Assembly: GCF_024519285.1 (NCBI RefSeq)
Contig: NZ_JAMZCY010000012.1
Span: 1 to 64,000 of the forward strand
Length of the DNA: 64,000 bases
From: Cohnella sp. WQ 127256
GTDB lineage: Bacteria > Bacillota > Bacilli > Paenibacillales > Paenibacillaceae
Reading direction: 5' to 3'
Shown: piece by piece, positions 35,269 to 44,257 of the stretch
Numbering within the stretch: the first letter of the stretch is position 1
Layout: each line of letters opens with the position of its first letter
Position numbers and translations under genes: made by a program
Notes under the pieces: model-generated
What the model saw: only the letters and a program-made list of their open reading frames with translations
The model's database searches: none
Told to the model about the DNA's origin: nothing

Positions 35269-35760
35269 TTACAAGAATCCAATAGCATCGGGTGTAATGC
35301 TACTGGATTCTTGTTTTTTCATGCAAATTATCCCACATTGAATGATTGTCGTAGTGAAATTTGGTTTATGGCACGATGCTAAAAGTATCGAGTTGGATAC
35401 TAATTTATCATCTTGTTTCTTGTTCAGTTCAAGGAACCGATGCCAAAACAAGTAGTTATCTTCAACCATCATCAAAAAATATCGCATCCACTTCTCTGGA
35501 TTGTGTGTGCCTGAGAGAGGTGTTCCGCTTATATCGTTGAAGCTTTTTCCGCAATCTTTGCACAAATATCGTTGGCGTTCACGGTATGTTCCTTTTCGCT
35601 TCACACGAAGACTTCCGCAATGAACACATGCTAATCCGTTCCGAAAACGAGCTTCACGAATACCTTCATATAACCCAATAACTTTTCTGGGTTCGGCATT
35701 CACATCATTCTTTATCGCTTCAAACAACTGTCTTTTGTCTTCCTCAGACAAGTTCCGCAT
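35269..35760 (-). pseudogene. IS1595-family transposase, internally deleted
   Basis: From ATG 35760, just inside the right terminal repeat, the frame gives the IS1595 N-terminus: an unconserved helix, a zinc ribbon with CVHCG and CKDCG, and GKSFNDISGTPLSGTHNPEK. The text then jumps to YLFWHRFLELNKKQDD, which looks like the C-terminal tail, so roughly 150-200 residues with the DDE catalytic core are missing. The final ~15 codons run through the passenger's terminator and are probably not genuine. Intact transposases of this family are about 300 residues. Sequence beyond 35760 in the same frame lies outside the gene. Confidence 0.75.
35271..35319 (+). terminator. Terminator of the passenger gene
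   Basis: ACAAGAATCCA and TAGCAT pair with ATGCTA and TGGATTCTTGT, followed by TTTTTT. It lies inside the mobile element between the convergent passenger gene and transposase remnant. Confidence 0.88.
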
Positions 35761-35884
35761 ATAGCAACAATCTTTTAGAAAACCGCCTAATTTAATCGAT
35801 ATTTTATTAATTAAAAATGAAAGTGGATAATGCAAGTCGATTTTCATCACCAAGGTATAGCCAGCCCATGTCGGGTACACTAAA

Positions 35885-35921
35885 AATAGCCAACCCCTTG
35901 ATGATAAAGGGGTTGGCTATT
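35885..35921. terminator. 15-bp perfect hairpin right of the mobile element
   Basis: AATAGCCAACCCCTT and its exact complement flank a 7-nt loop, with A-rich and T-rich edges. No gene ends right beside it; it may be a terminator left from a gene removed or displaced near the insertion. Confidence 0.6.
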
Positions 35922-36014
35922 AAGTTTCAATGTTGATTTTTAAAATATTGAACATTTGGTTAAAGGAATAGATTTTTTCCTTCCTATAGCTTTCTATATA
36001 ATGAAGCCCTTGAC

Positions 36015-36060
36015 ATATTTGCAAAAACCGAGGCCTATTGGCTTCGGTTTTTGCAAATAT
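36015..36060 (-). terminator. Terminator after the DJ-1/PfpI gene
   Basis: A 21-bp stem with one mismatch (ATATTTGCAAAAACCGA... / ...TCGGTTTTTGCAAATAT) and a 4-nt loop lies 36 bp past the minus-strand stop. Confidence 0.8.
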
Positions 36061-36095
36061 TGTTCGATATTATCTTTATTGTGAATTCGATTGTT

Positions 36096-36653
36096 CTATC
36101 GAAGTAGCTTCAGGAATTCTCTCATAAAGCCCGGCAGGTCTGGCCATGCATGGCCGCTAACTAATTTACCATCCACTTGAAGTGTTCCGTCAGCGTACAC
36201 AGCACCAAGTGATTCTACTTCAGCTTTGCAAGCATTGTAGGCACTCACTGTTTTCCCTTGAAAGTACGATTTGTCCTTAAGAGCTACGAAAACCTGTGCA
36301 CCGTGGCAAATCGATCCGATCGGCTTATCCTGCTCAATAAAATGTTCGATAATGGCTACTAGGTCCTTATCATTGCGAATATATTCTGGTGCTCTTCCGC
36401 CGGGAATAATTAGAGCAGCATAGTCGGAAGGGTTCACATCTGCGAAGGCAATATCTGATTTCAACAGATGAGCTGGCTTCTCTGTATAGGTATCCCAACC
36501 TTCGATGAAATCATGACAGACTGTATGTAATACCTTCTGTTGCGGAGATGCGACGATTGCTTCATAGCCTTCTTCAATGAGTCGATACAACGGATAATAG
36601 ACTTCCAGAACCTCGACAGCGTCTCCAGTAACAATCAGTACTTTCTTGGACAT
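36096..36653 (-). CDS. DJ-1/PfpI family protein
   Basis: This ~185-residue protein belongs to the class I glutamine amidotransferase-like DJ-1/PfpI superfamily. The nucleophile cysteine lies in the elbow GSICHGAQVF, with His next to it, and ALIIPGGRAPEYIRNDKDLV is the conserved strand-loop before it. Members act as proteases, glyoxalases, deglycases or stress chaperones. ATG 36653 follows GGGAGTG by 7 nt. It is a single-gene unit. Confidence 0.82.
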   Translation of the reverse strand: MSKKVLIVTGDAVEVLEVYYPLYRLIEEGYEAIVASPQQKVLHTVCHDFIEGWDTYTEKPAHLLKSDIAFADVNPSDYAALIIPGGRAPEYIRNDKDLVAIIEHFIEQDKPIGSICHGAQVFVALKDKSYFQGKTVSAYNACKAEVESLGAVYADGTLQVDGKLVSGHAWPDLPGFMREFLKLLR

Positions 36654-36774
36654 AACAGTCACTCCCAATTGTACATATTTGTTAAATCAAATATATTATA
36701 GGAATCCCAGCTATATACCGTCAACTGTTTTGTTACGTGTGCCTTTAAGCGGTCATTCTCAACAAGAGCAATCG

Positions 36775-37410
36775 TCATTTCCGGGTTTTCGCCAATTTCT
36801 TAATCACTTTCTCCACTCGCTTTCGTTTTGTGTCTTTTTCAATATCGTCGAGTCGTGAGCAAAGTGTCTTTATGAATAAGTCTTTGTTGTTATCATTAAC
36901 GATGGATATTGCATTCTCTGCATACATTGGAAGTTGATTTGTCGGGCATCTCTGAAGCTGTTCGATGAGCAAATTGAATGCATGATCAGTATATTGTTTG
37001 AGAGAACAGAGTTTAATCAGGATATTTATTCCATGATCTTTGGTGATTACCGATCCTTTGTTTGCAATTCCAACAATTTTGTCAAGTGATAAATAAATGG
37101 TTTCCGGATTTTCAAGAGTTATCGCGTCTAGTGCTGTCATAGCCCCCCAAACAAGTCGATTGTTCCCATGATCAAGTAATGCTATAAACTCTTTGCTGTA
37201 TGCAGCAACTAAAGACGGCTTGAGTTCTCCAATTTCATAGAGTACTTTAATGCAGTCGCTTTGAATATTCTTATCCCTGTTATACAGATTATCAAGCAGT
37301 TCTTTCACTGCTTCCCTATCTTCTCGGTCGGCAATAAATTTCGCCAGTTCCTGATTGGGACCTTCGTCTTTACGATTGAGTGAGGTTGCTAATTTGTCGA
37401 TTATGGTCAT
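36775..37410 (-). CDS. HEAT-repeat-like protein
   Basis: This 211-residue all-helical protein has repeated antiparallel helix pairs (AVKELLDNLYNRDKNIQSDC, VLYEIGELKPSLVAAYSKEF, LVWGAMTALDAITLENPETI) and a basic C-terminal tail. HEAT/ARM-type folds mediate protein contacts; I know no function for this one. Its start overlaps the stop of the upstream truncated regulator (ATGA), so its translation may be coupled to that remnant. Several relatives occur as stand-alone proteins in Bacillota. Confidence 0.65.
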   Translation of the reverse strand: MTIIDKLATSLNRKDEGPNQELAKFIADREDREAVKELLDNLYNRDKNIQSDCIKVLYEIGELKPSLVAAYSKEFIALLDHGNNRLVWGAMTALDAITLENPETIYLSLDKIVGIANKGSVITKDHGINILIKLCSLKQYTDHAFNLLIEQLQRCPTNQLPMYAENAISIVNDNNKDLFIKTLCSRLDDIEKDTKRKRVEKVIKKLAKTRK

Positions 37411-37790
37411 CTGATTTTCTCCTTACATAGATTCTTTAATGTAATCAATAGCGAGATAAAAAACGATCGATATCTAGAAGGGCACAGTTCACGATTTAGG
37501 CTGATGGATGCGTGCGTAATCTTCAGATAGCTGTCAATTCTCGGAACGGATTCTCGAAGATCGTGAAGAAGCTTCCGCAAATTAGACAACGCTTGCTTCT
37601 CGGTGGAGTCAGGCCAGAATAGATAAGCGATTTGCCTTCTGCTGGGAGGCGCGTCAAAAGCGAGAATCAAGTAAGCCAGCAGCAGAGCAGCTTTTTTGCC
37701 GGGGATTTCCGATAGCTCTTCGCCTTCGAGGGTAATTTTCAAACAGCCTAACAACTGAAAAGTGCAGCCTGCTAATGAGCTCCCCTCCAA
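37407..37790 (-). pseudogene. SARP/BTAD-type regulator, N-terminal winged-helix fragment
   Basis: The frame encodes an OmpR/SARP-like winged helix: FQLLGCLKITLEGEELSEIP, GKKAALLLAYLILAFDAPPS, RRQIAYLFWPDSTEKQALSN and LRKLLHDLRE. Intact relatives continue through a bacterial transcriptional activator domain, an ATPase and TPRs for 900-1100 residues. Here conservation stops near residue 100 and the frame ends at 127, overlapping the HEAT gene. This is a truncated remnant; residual DNA binding by the fragment cannot be excluded. The start is TTG 37790 or nearby. Confidence 0.65.
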
Positions 37791-37867
37791 TCGCCAATCG
37801 GATCGTTGTCAATTGTATTCGCTTTTTATGCGGAAATCCCCTTCGATAAGCCGTGAAACACTAAAAA

Positions 37868-37894
37868 AGATCCTTTGACGTGATCAAAGGATCT
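37868..37894 (-). terminator. Terminator downstream of the GH125 operon
   Basis: Perfect 11-bp stem AGATCCTTTGA / TCAAAGGATCT with a 5-nt loop, followed on the minus strand by TTTTTT. It is the likely end of the long operon that finishes with the GH125 gene. Confidence 0.8.
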
Positions 37895-37937
37895 AAATGG
37901 AATTGATATCGAGATATCCGGGGTGAGAAGTCTTATC

Positions 37938-37984
37938 TAACGCCCCCGACCTTTCCGGCTTCAGCGGAACGGTTGGGGGCGTTA
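37938..37984. terminator. GC-rich hairpin after the GH125 gene
   Basis: TAACGCCCCC pairs with GGGGGCGTTA, with ACC/GGT and TTCCG/CGGAA pairing inside. There is no U tract; it may stabilise the operon's 3' end ahead of the true terminator at 37868. Confidence 0.5.
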
Positions 37985-38048
37985 AGGCGCAACAGCTGCA
38001 ACAGCATTTTGCGGAGGGTTCAGACGATGTGTCTGCTCTATTTGTTCT

Positions 38049-39371
38049 TTATTCGAACAAACCGCGATCCATTGCTTTATTGATCAGCATGGCGAACATG
38101 CTGTTAGACCAAGCGAACCACGCTCTCGTAAATTGCGTTGGATCGTCTGCATGAAAGCCTTCATGCATATATCCTGTGCCTGCGTCCGTCGCTTCCATCA
38201 TGTTAATCATTTCCATCATTTCTTCATCAGTGGAAGCTGTTAACCCCTGCATGGAAAGCGCTAAATGCCACACATAATCCGGTGGAGTATGAGGACTACC
38301 AATCCCTTTGGCTACTTTGCCTTCATAATAATAAGGGTTATCCTTACTGAGAATGAATTTCCGTGTATTTTGATAGATAGGATCTTCATTTGATATATAA
38401 CCGATATAAGGAATCGACATGAGAGATGGTGTTCCTGCATCATCCATTAAGCAGTAGTTCCCAAATCCATCCGTTTCAAATGCATAGATAGGACCGTATT
38501 TAGGATGATTATAAATCCCATATAATCGAATGCCATGCTCAATTTCTTCCTCAAGCTTAGCCATTTCCTTAACGAAGAGTTCATCACGGTACACATACCG
38601 AGCAATCTCCTGCATTTGACGTAGAACTGCAACGGCAAACATATTTGAAGGAATATTGTAATGGAAATCGCAGGCATCATCGCTTGCCCGGAATCCGGAC
38701 CAGATCATCCCGGTATAATTGACTGTCATGCCCTTGCCTTCGTTACGCAGGGTATCAATGGCTGGGCAATTACGGCGCATGAACGTATAAGGGGACTCTT
38801 CACCATGACGCTGCTCTACCTTCCACAAATCAACTATTGCCCGCATAGCCAACTTGAAATTCTCATCGAAAATATTCGTTTTGCCCGTTTCTTTCCACAA
38901 TAAGTAGGCAAGCTGCATCGGGAAACAAATCGAGTCAAGCTCAAACTTCCGTTCCCATACCCACGGGGACATGTCCGTTTCATCATTCGCATCCCAATGC
39001 CAATCGTTCGGACCTTCATTAAAGGCATTGGCATAAGGATCTTTGAGAATATAAAACATTTGACGTTGAATCAAGCCACCAATAATCCGTTGTAATTCCA
39101 CATCATCTTTGGCAAAAGGTACATAGTGACGCACCTGCTCGACAGAATCACGCAACCACATAGCCGGAATATCGCCTGTAATGACAAAGGTCGTGCCGTC
39201 ATCCATCAATTTGGTCGTCGTTTCCAATGTATTCGGAAAACAATTCTTAAACAGAGTGAGTAGCTTCGGACGATTCGCAAGCTTTTGCTCTGCATTTTGT
39301 AGTACCTGCTCCACACCTTTAGGCATGGACATCGATCCTGCATCAATTTTAGGCAGCCTAAAACGTTCCAT
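38049..39371 (-). CDS. GH125 exo-alpha-1,6-mannosidase
   Basis: This 440-residue glycoside hydrolase of family 125 has an (alpha/alpha)6 barrel. Characteristic blocks are FVITGDIPAMWLRDSVEQVR, NDWHWDANDETDMSPWVWER, KFELDSICFPMQLAYLLWKE and LMDDAGTPSLMSIPYIGYIS. Family members are metal-independent inverting enzymes that remove terminal alpha-1,6-linked mannose, for example from N-glycan or mannan cores. There is no signal peptide, so it acts in the cytoplasm on imported oligosaccharide. It is the last gene of the transporter operon, 23 bp after the second permease. GGAGGA precedes the ATG. Confidence 0.9.
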   Translation of the reverse strand: MERFRLPKIDAGSMSMPKGVEQVLQNAEQKLANRPKLLTLFKNCFPNTLETTTKLMDDGTTFVITGDIPAMWLRDSVEQVRHYVPFAKDDVELQRIIGGLIQRQMFYILKDPYANAFNEGPNDWHWDANDETDMSPWVWERKFELDSICFPMQLAYLLWKETGKTNIFDENFKLAMRAIVDLWKVEQRHGEESPYTFMRRNCPAIDTLRNEGKGMTVNYTGMIWSGFRASDDACDFHYNIPSNMFAVAVLRQMQEIARYVYRDELFVKEMAKLEEEIEHGIRLYGIYNHPKYGPIYAFETDGFGNYCLMDDAGTPSLMSIPYIGYISNEDPIYQNTRKFILSKDNPYYYEGKVAKGIGSPHTPPDYVWHLALSMQGLTASTDEEMMEMINMMEATDAGTGYMHEGFHADDPTQFTRAWFAWSNSMFAMLINKAMDRGLFE

Positions 39372-39394
39372 AATGAAGTGATCCTCCTTAATCC

Positions 39395-40228
39395 TTATCC
39401 TTTTACAGCTCCCGCTGTCATACCTTGCATAACTTTCTTAGCGAAAGCCAAGTACACGATGATTACCGGCAAGACCACAATAGCCATAGCCGCAAGCATC
39501 TGCGTATAGTTAGCCGTGTATTGTCCGTTGAAATTAGTCAATCCGATCGGCAAGGTACGTAAGTCCGCACTCTCAATAAGTACAAGAGCAAACGGGAATT
39601 CGTTCCAGGCACCGAGGAAAAACAAAATGATCGCTGTCGAAATGACCGGCAAACAGAGTGGAAATACGATGCTTAACACCGTTCTCGTCGAGCTGCTGCC
39701 ATCGATACAAGCGGCTTCTTCCACATCAAGCGGCACCGTCTTAATAAAGTTCTCGAACAAAAAGATAGCCATCGATAAATTAAAGGCTACATAAGGGAAA
39801 ATAAGCGTGATCTGTTTATTCAACAGTCCCAATGCTTTGAATTCAATGAAGATAGGAATTAGCAATCCGTGAATCGGAATAAGCATACCCGTCAGGAACA
39901 TGAAATAAATGACATTACGGAAAGGGAACTTAAACCGCGCTAAGATGTAGGCGGTAAAGAAACCAAACAAAATCGTAAATATAACAGTAAAGAAGCTGAC
40001 AAAAGCACTATTCCAAAAATACGAACCCATCTTCCCAATTTCGAACGCATCGATATAGTTTTGGAATTGAGGCTTGGTAGGTAATGACATAATATTGAGG
40101 CTAAATTCTCGCTCTGTTTTCAAAGAAGAATATAACATCCAAATCAAAGGAAAAATACACGACAAGGATACAGCGAACATAAAGACGTTAATCCCAATTC
40201 GCCCGATTCTATTGCCTGTCTTAGTCAC
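39395..40228 (-). CDS. Carbohydrate ABC transporter permease (MalG type)
   Basis: This 277-residue membrane protein has six helices and the EAA loop VEEAACIDGSSSTRTVLSIV in the last cytoplasmic loop, the contact site for the ATPase. The start is GTG 40228, with GGAGGG 7 nt upstream, and overlaps the previous gene's stop by 8 bp (GTGACTAA). It is the partner of the MalF-type permease; the ATPase must come from elsewhere, as with the shared MsmX-type ATPases of Bacillota. Confidence 0.9.
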   Translation of the reverse strand: MTKTGNRIGRIGINVFMFAVSLSCIFPLIWMLYSSLKTEREFSLNIMSLPTKPQFQNYIDAFEIGKMGSYFWNSAFVSFFTVIFTILFGFFTAYILARFKFPFRNVIYFMFLTGMLIPIHGLLIPIFIEFKALGLLNKQITLIFPYVAFNLSMAIFLFENFIKTVPLDVEEAACIDGSSSTRTVLSIVFPLCLPVISTAIILFFLGAWNEFPFALVLIESADLRTLPIGLTNFNGQYTANYTQMLAAMAIVVLPVIIVYLAFAKKVMQGMTAGAVKG

Positions 40229-41108
40229 GATTTTTCCCTCCAATCAACTGGCTAATAATAATCAGCCCAACGCTTAACACCATAATCCCAACGGAAATCG
40301 TACTTCCGTAACCGAGCTTGTACGCTTTGAAAGATGTGTCATAGGCATACTGTGCCATAACGGTCGAGCTACTGCCCGGGCCGCCACCTGTCATAACGAA
40401 AATACTATCGAATGCCTTCATATTCCCCGCTATACAGAGCATGATGGCAATTTTTATCGTGGAGGATAGTAACGGAAGTGTAATAAATCGCATTTTCTTG
40501 AACCCTGTTGCACCATCTAGCTCAGCCATCTCATAGACCTCATTGTTAATACTTTGCATCGCGGCCAAGAAGATAATGAGGTAGAACCCAATATATTGCC
40601 AAACAATCGGCACTGTAACGGAGTACATTACAATTTTAGGATCATCTAACCAAGGTCTGATCCACGACTCTAGGCCAACCGTTTGCAGGAACCAATTTAA
40701 CATCCCAGCGTCCTGGTTATAGATCATTCCCCACAAAAATCCGATAACTACGGATGATAGAACAACTGGAATGAAAATAACGGTACGGTGAAATCCCTTC
40801 AACTTCACAACTTTGGACATCAAAAAGATACTGATAACGAAAGCAATCCCAATCTGACCAAAAACACTAAAAAATACGATAAGCAAGTTATTCAAAAAGG
40901 CGTTCCAGAAAAGACTATCCGTAAGTAATGTCATATAATTATCAAGCCCGATAAAGTCCATTTTGGGACCGCCTGACCATTTGAAAAAGCTGTATCTTAC
41001 AGCCAATATGACCGGGACGAGAACCATAAAAGCAAACAAAATCACACTCGGCAGCAAATATATGAGGAACGTAGTCCGTTTAGGGCGGATGGCCGTTGAA
41101 TCATTCAT
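40221..41108 (-). CDS. Sugar ABC transporter permease (MalF type)
   Basis: This 295-residue protein has six helices and the EAA motif EMAELDGATGFKKMRF near residue 190. It starts with a cytoplasmic tail and is translated from ATG 41108 with GAAGGAGG upstream. It lies 80 bp after the solute-binding lipoprotein gene, with a stem-loop between that could lower permease expression relative to the binding protein. Confidence 0.9.
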   Translation of the reverse strand: MNDSTAIRPKRTTFLIYLLPSVILFAFMVLVPVILAVRYSFFKWSGGPKMDFIGLDNYMTLLTDSLFWNAFLNNLLIVFFSVFGQIGIAFVISIFLMSKVVKLKGFHRTVIFIPVVLSSVVIGFLWGMIYNQDAGMLNWFLQTVGLESWIRPWLDDPKIVMYSVTVPIVWQYIGFYLIIFLAAMQSINNEVYEMAELDGATGFKKMRFITLPLLSSTIKIAIMLCIAGNMKAFDSIFVMTGGGPGSSSTVMAQYAYDTSFKAYKLGYGSTISVGIMVLSVGLIIISQLIGGKNRD

Positions 41109-41136
41109 AATACTCCTCCTTCGAACTTTGAAAATA

Positions 41137-41169
41137 ATATTCTCCTGAGCAGTATGCCCAGGAGAATAT
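41137..41169 (-). terminator. Intercistronic stem-loop after the binding-protein gene
   Basis: ATATTCTCCTG / CAGGAGAATAT with a GCA/TGC extension, followed by a moderate T run on the minus strand. Position between the lipoprotein and permease genes suits a partial terminator or RNA-stabilising hairpin. Confidence 0.65.
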
Positions 41170-41188
41170 CGACAAACTGTTTAGCTTG

Positions 41189-42508
41189 TTACTTCGTTTC
41201 AGCTTCGAATTCTTTTTGAAGAACTTCTGCTGCTTTTTCTGGCGTATACTTACCAATCATCATCTCTTGCAGTGTCGTATTCATGGCCTCCGTTAATCCC
41301 GGAGACATACGCGTATCATAGATTGGCGTATATTTCGTTGTTTCCAACAATTGAACAAGCTGTTTGCTCATTGGTGATAACTCGATGCTGTCAATGTCCT
41401 CTACTTTACTGGAAGGAATATCTCCATACTCCAATATCAGTTTCGCTGCCGTAGAATCCGTTAGGCTTTTAATCAATTTCTGAATATCATCCAATTTCGC
41501 TGGATCTACTTTCGCATTAACCGCGTAAGCCCAACCGCCGCCGCCTGATACACTGTTTTGCGCGCCTTTAGCACCCTCAATCGCTGGGAATACCGCAAGA
41601 CCCGTTTTCTCAACAATTTCTTTCGGTGCAGTTGCTTCTAAAGCATTCGCTGCCCAAGAGCCTTCAATGAACATTGCTGATTTGCCATTATAATAACTCG
41701 TTCTTTGTTGATTATTATCAATACTGTTCATGTCCTTATTGAATGCCCCGATATTCACGAGGTTTTGCAACGCGCCTAAAGCTTGCACAAATTCTGGATC
41801 TGTAAACTTCGCGCCTTGATTGGAAACTAGGCTATTGAACCATTCAGTACCTGTAAAGCGGTCACCTAAAGTACTAATATAAGAGGAGTTCACAACCCAT
41901 TTCCCCTTGTTGCCGAGTGAGATCGGTGTAACCTTTTGCTCAACCAATTTTTTAATTAGAGTCTCGAACTCCGTCCAAGTTTTAGGGAACTCTGCGAATC
42001 CCGCATTGGCGATCAAGTCCTTGTTGTAGTAAATAACATGCGTTGGTCCGCCAGACATTTGCACGCCGTATGTTTTACCGTCAACGATATAAGGATCTAG
42101 ACTTCCTTCAACAAATCCATCTTTCCATGATGCATCCTTATCTAGCAGATCATCTAGAGGAAGAAGTAATCCATTATCTACAAATGTAGATACCATCGAT
42201 GGTTTAACCAGGAACAAATCTGGTAATTCATTTGCTGCTGACAATGTTTTAATTTTTGTTTCATAATTATCATGGGATTGAATTTCTTCGTCAAAAGTAA
42301 CATCGGGATTATCTTTTTTGAATTTCTCGATTAAGTCGGCTTGATGACTTGGCGGTGTGACGTTTTTGTCATACATATGCATGAACTTGATCTTCGCTTT
42401 TTTAACTCCGTCTGTTCCTTCAGATGCATTGTTGGAGCCGCAAGCTGTCAGAACTGCCAAACTCGAAATAAGTACCGTCGCTGTTACACTTTTAAATCCT
42501 CTTTTCAT
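41189..42508 (-). CDS. Extracellular sugar-binding lipoprotein
   Basis: This 439-residue family 1 solute-binding protein has a lipoprotein signal with lipobox LTAC at residues ~20-23, then a Ser/Asn-rich tether and the two-lobe binding fold (IKFMHMYDKNVTPPSHQADL, MFIEGSWAANAL). It delivers an oligosaccharide to the two permeases encoded downstream. Given GH125 in the same operon, a mannose-containing oligosaccharide is the likely ligand; this is inferred from context. Confidence 0.9.
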   Translation of the reverse strand: MKRGFKSVTATVLISSLAVLTACGSNNASEGTDGVKKAKIKFMHMYDKNVTPPSHQADLIEKFKKDNPDVTFDEEIQSHDNYETKIKTLSAANELPDLFLVKPSMVSTFVDNGLLLPLDDLLDKDASWKDGFVEGSLDPYIVDGKTYGVQMSGGPTHVIYYNKDLIANAGFAEFPKTWTEFETLIKKLVEQKVTPISLGNKGKWVVNSSYISTLGDRFTGTEWFNSLVSNQGAKFTDPEFVQALGALQNLVNIGAFNKDMNSIDNNQQRTSYYNGKSAMFIEGSWAANALEATAPKEIVEKTGLAVFPAIEGAKGAQNSVSGGGGWAYAVNAKVDPAKLDDIQKLIKSLTDSTAAKLILEYGDIPSSKVEDIDSIELSPMSKQLVQLLETTKYTPIYDTRMSPGLTEAMNTTLQEMMIGKYTPEKAAEVLQKEFEAETK

Positions 42509-42634
42509 AACAACACAACTCCCCTTTACGTTTGTCCTTGCTTCTTGTGGTGATAAGGTGAGTATATAAAAGAAAAGGGGGGAAAGAAGTAGACATATCT
42601 ATGAAAACATCCGTAAATCTATCCTATTGATTGT

Positions 42635-44257
42635 TTACGTCTGATTTCGGTACTCCTTGGGGGTTAATCCGGTTACCTTCTTGAAAATATGGGTGAAATA
42701 TTTGTAGTCATTGTAGCCCACCCGCTCTGCTACCTCGTAAATTTTGGCGCTGCTATCCTTCAACAATACTTTGGCCTTCTCTACACGATACTTATTTAAC
42801 CATTCGGTAAAATGTTGCCCGGTCTCTTCCTTGAATATGCGACTAAAGTAATTCGGCGTCACGAATACTTGGGAGGAAATGTCCTCTAGCCTTATTTCTT
42901 CTGAGTAGTGTTCGTGGATATACTTAATGGCAACGGAAACGATATTTTTGTAACGTACATTTTTGTACGCGGCGATAGATTCGATGAATACGTTAAATAA
43001 ACCACCTAACCATTGCTGGATATCGTCTGTTGTTTCATATTTTTCTATTTCAGCATAAGGATTCAGCACCACTGACTTACTATCGCTCAGATCCACTCCC
43101 ATTTGCTCGAGGTGTGCGATCGCCAAGATAACCCATTTCACGCTTATGTTTTTAATTTTCTCGTACGTAATATACGATTGTGCAAAATGTTTAAATCGAG
43201 TATCGAGCAATTCGTCAATTTTCGCTTTATCCATCGTACTTAAGTACTCCAATAATTCCTTCTCATCCTCAGAAGGCAGCAGAATTTCACGCTTGGACTT
43301 GGAGGATTCCCCTTGAATTTCGGATTCCACATCCTGATAAGCAATGATCTGCCCTTTCCCCTTATAAACTTTACATTGCATTGCGTATACGGCCTGACGA
43401 TAGCTCTCATGAACATCCGCCAGTTCGCTTACATATTGACCTAATCCAATCGTAACGGACAGCTTCATGTATCGGGCAATACAACGTTGCGCTTCGATGC
43501 AGGTTTCCATGATACGGTGTTTATTATGCATATTAGCATTAAGCAACACATTAATATTATCGAATTCACTGTGACATGCTGTACATTGAAACACGGATGA
43601 GAATACTTCCTCCACGATGTTGTTTATCGAGTAATGAATCAGTTCTTTTTCCCGATCCGAAACATGCTCTGTATTTAATCGAAAATCATCTACATCCACA
43701 ACGACGACACCATACTCTGGTCCATCTAGCGGAATACGTAACTGAGCGGCCTTGTCAATTACCGCATCATTAATCTTCATGTCCCCTTTTAACAAGCGAT
43801 TCAACCACATCCGCTGAATATAAGGGAAATTCTCACGCATCAGAAACTGGTTGCTCTGTTCTTTTTCATTTTGAAGCTTTTCCTGAGTAATTTCGGTCCC
43901 TAATCTGCTAATAAGGGCTGATAATTCCTCCGCACCCACTGGCTTCATTAAATATTCGGTTACCCCAATCTTCAAAGCTTGTCTAGCATAGTCAAAATCA
44001 TCATACCCGCTCAAAATAATAATTCTGATATGTGGGTACTGCTCTTTCAATTGTTGAGCGAACTCTAATCCGTCCATATGCGGCATGCGAATGTCCGTAA
44101 CCACGATATCCGGCTTCAAATCCTGAACGAGGTCTAAGGCTTGTTTGCCGTTCCGCGCCTCACCAACAATATCTACATTCAATGTCCACCAATCGATGGA
44201 AGTGCGAATTCCTCTGCGTATGATGGACTCATCATCGACGATCATCAGCTTGATCAT
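42635..44257 (-). CDS. AraC-type response regulator (YesN type)
   Basis: This 540-residue protein has a receiver domain at residues 1-120 with the phosphorylated Asp54 in IVVTDIRMPHMDGL, a long middle region, and a C-terminal pair of AraC helix-turn-helices (IRLEDISSQVFVTPNYFSRI, YEVAERVGYNDYKYFTHIFK). It is the partner of the upstream YesM-like kinase, with which it overlaps by 26 bp. It probably activates the transporter genes downstream and the divergent hydrolase. Confidence 0.92.
   Translation of the reverse strand: MIKLMIVDDESIIRRGIRTSIDWWTLNVDIVGEARNGKQALDLVQDLKPDIVVTDIRMPHMDGLEFAQQLKEQYPHIRIIILSGYDDFDYARQALKIGVTEYLMKPVGAEELSALISRLGTEITQEKLQNEKEQSNQFLMRENFPYIQRMWLNRLLKGDMKINDAVIDKAAQLRIPLDGPEYGVVVVDVDDFRLNTEHVSDREKELIHYSINNIVEEVFSSVFQCTACHSEFDNINVLLNANMHNKHRIMETCIEAQRCIARYMKLSVTIGLGQYVSELADVHESYRQAVYAMQCKVYKGKGQIIAYQDVESEIQGESSKSKREILLPSEDEKELLEYLSTMDKAKIDELLDTRFKHFAQSYITYEKIKNISVKWVILAIAHLEQMGVDLSDSKSVVLNPYAEIEKYETTDDIQQWLGGLFNVFIESIAAYKNVRYKNIVSVAIKYIHEHYSEEIRLEDISSQVFVTPNYFSRIFKEETGQHFTEWLNKYRVEKAKVLLKDSSAKIYEVAERVGYNDYKYFTHIFKKVTGLTPKEYRNQT

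Larger units (their letters stand above)
34140..35787. mobile_element. IS1595-like element carrying a quinone oxidoreductase passenger gene
   Basis: The ends are terminal inverted repeats of 25 bp with one mismatch. The left end starts GGCGGTTTTCTAAAA at 34140; the right end reads the same on the minus strand from 35787. Immediately outside are identical 8-bp sequences, TAATTTAA, at 34132-34139 and 35788-35795, an exact target-site duplication. Eight-bp AT-rich duplications and passenger genes are known features of the IS1595 family, and the transposase remnant inside, with its zinc ribbon, matches that family. The passenger gene is transcribed inward from the left end and the transposase inward from the right end, with a terminator between. 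The transposase lacks its catalytic core, so the element is probably non-autonomous now. Confidence 0.85.

Noticed and set aside
35761..35880. N-terminal extension of the transposase frame
   Set aside because: This part lies across the terminal repeat and outside the mobile element; the true gene begins at 35760.
37407..37790. Complete small DNA-binding regulator
   Set aside because: Conservation ends abruptly within a family of much longer proteins, so a truncated gene is the better reading.
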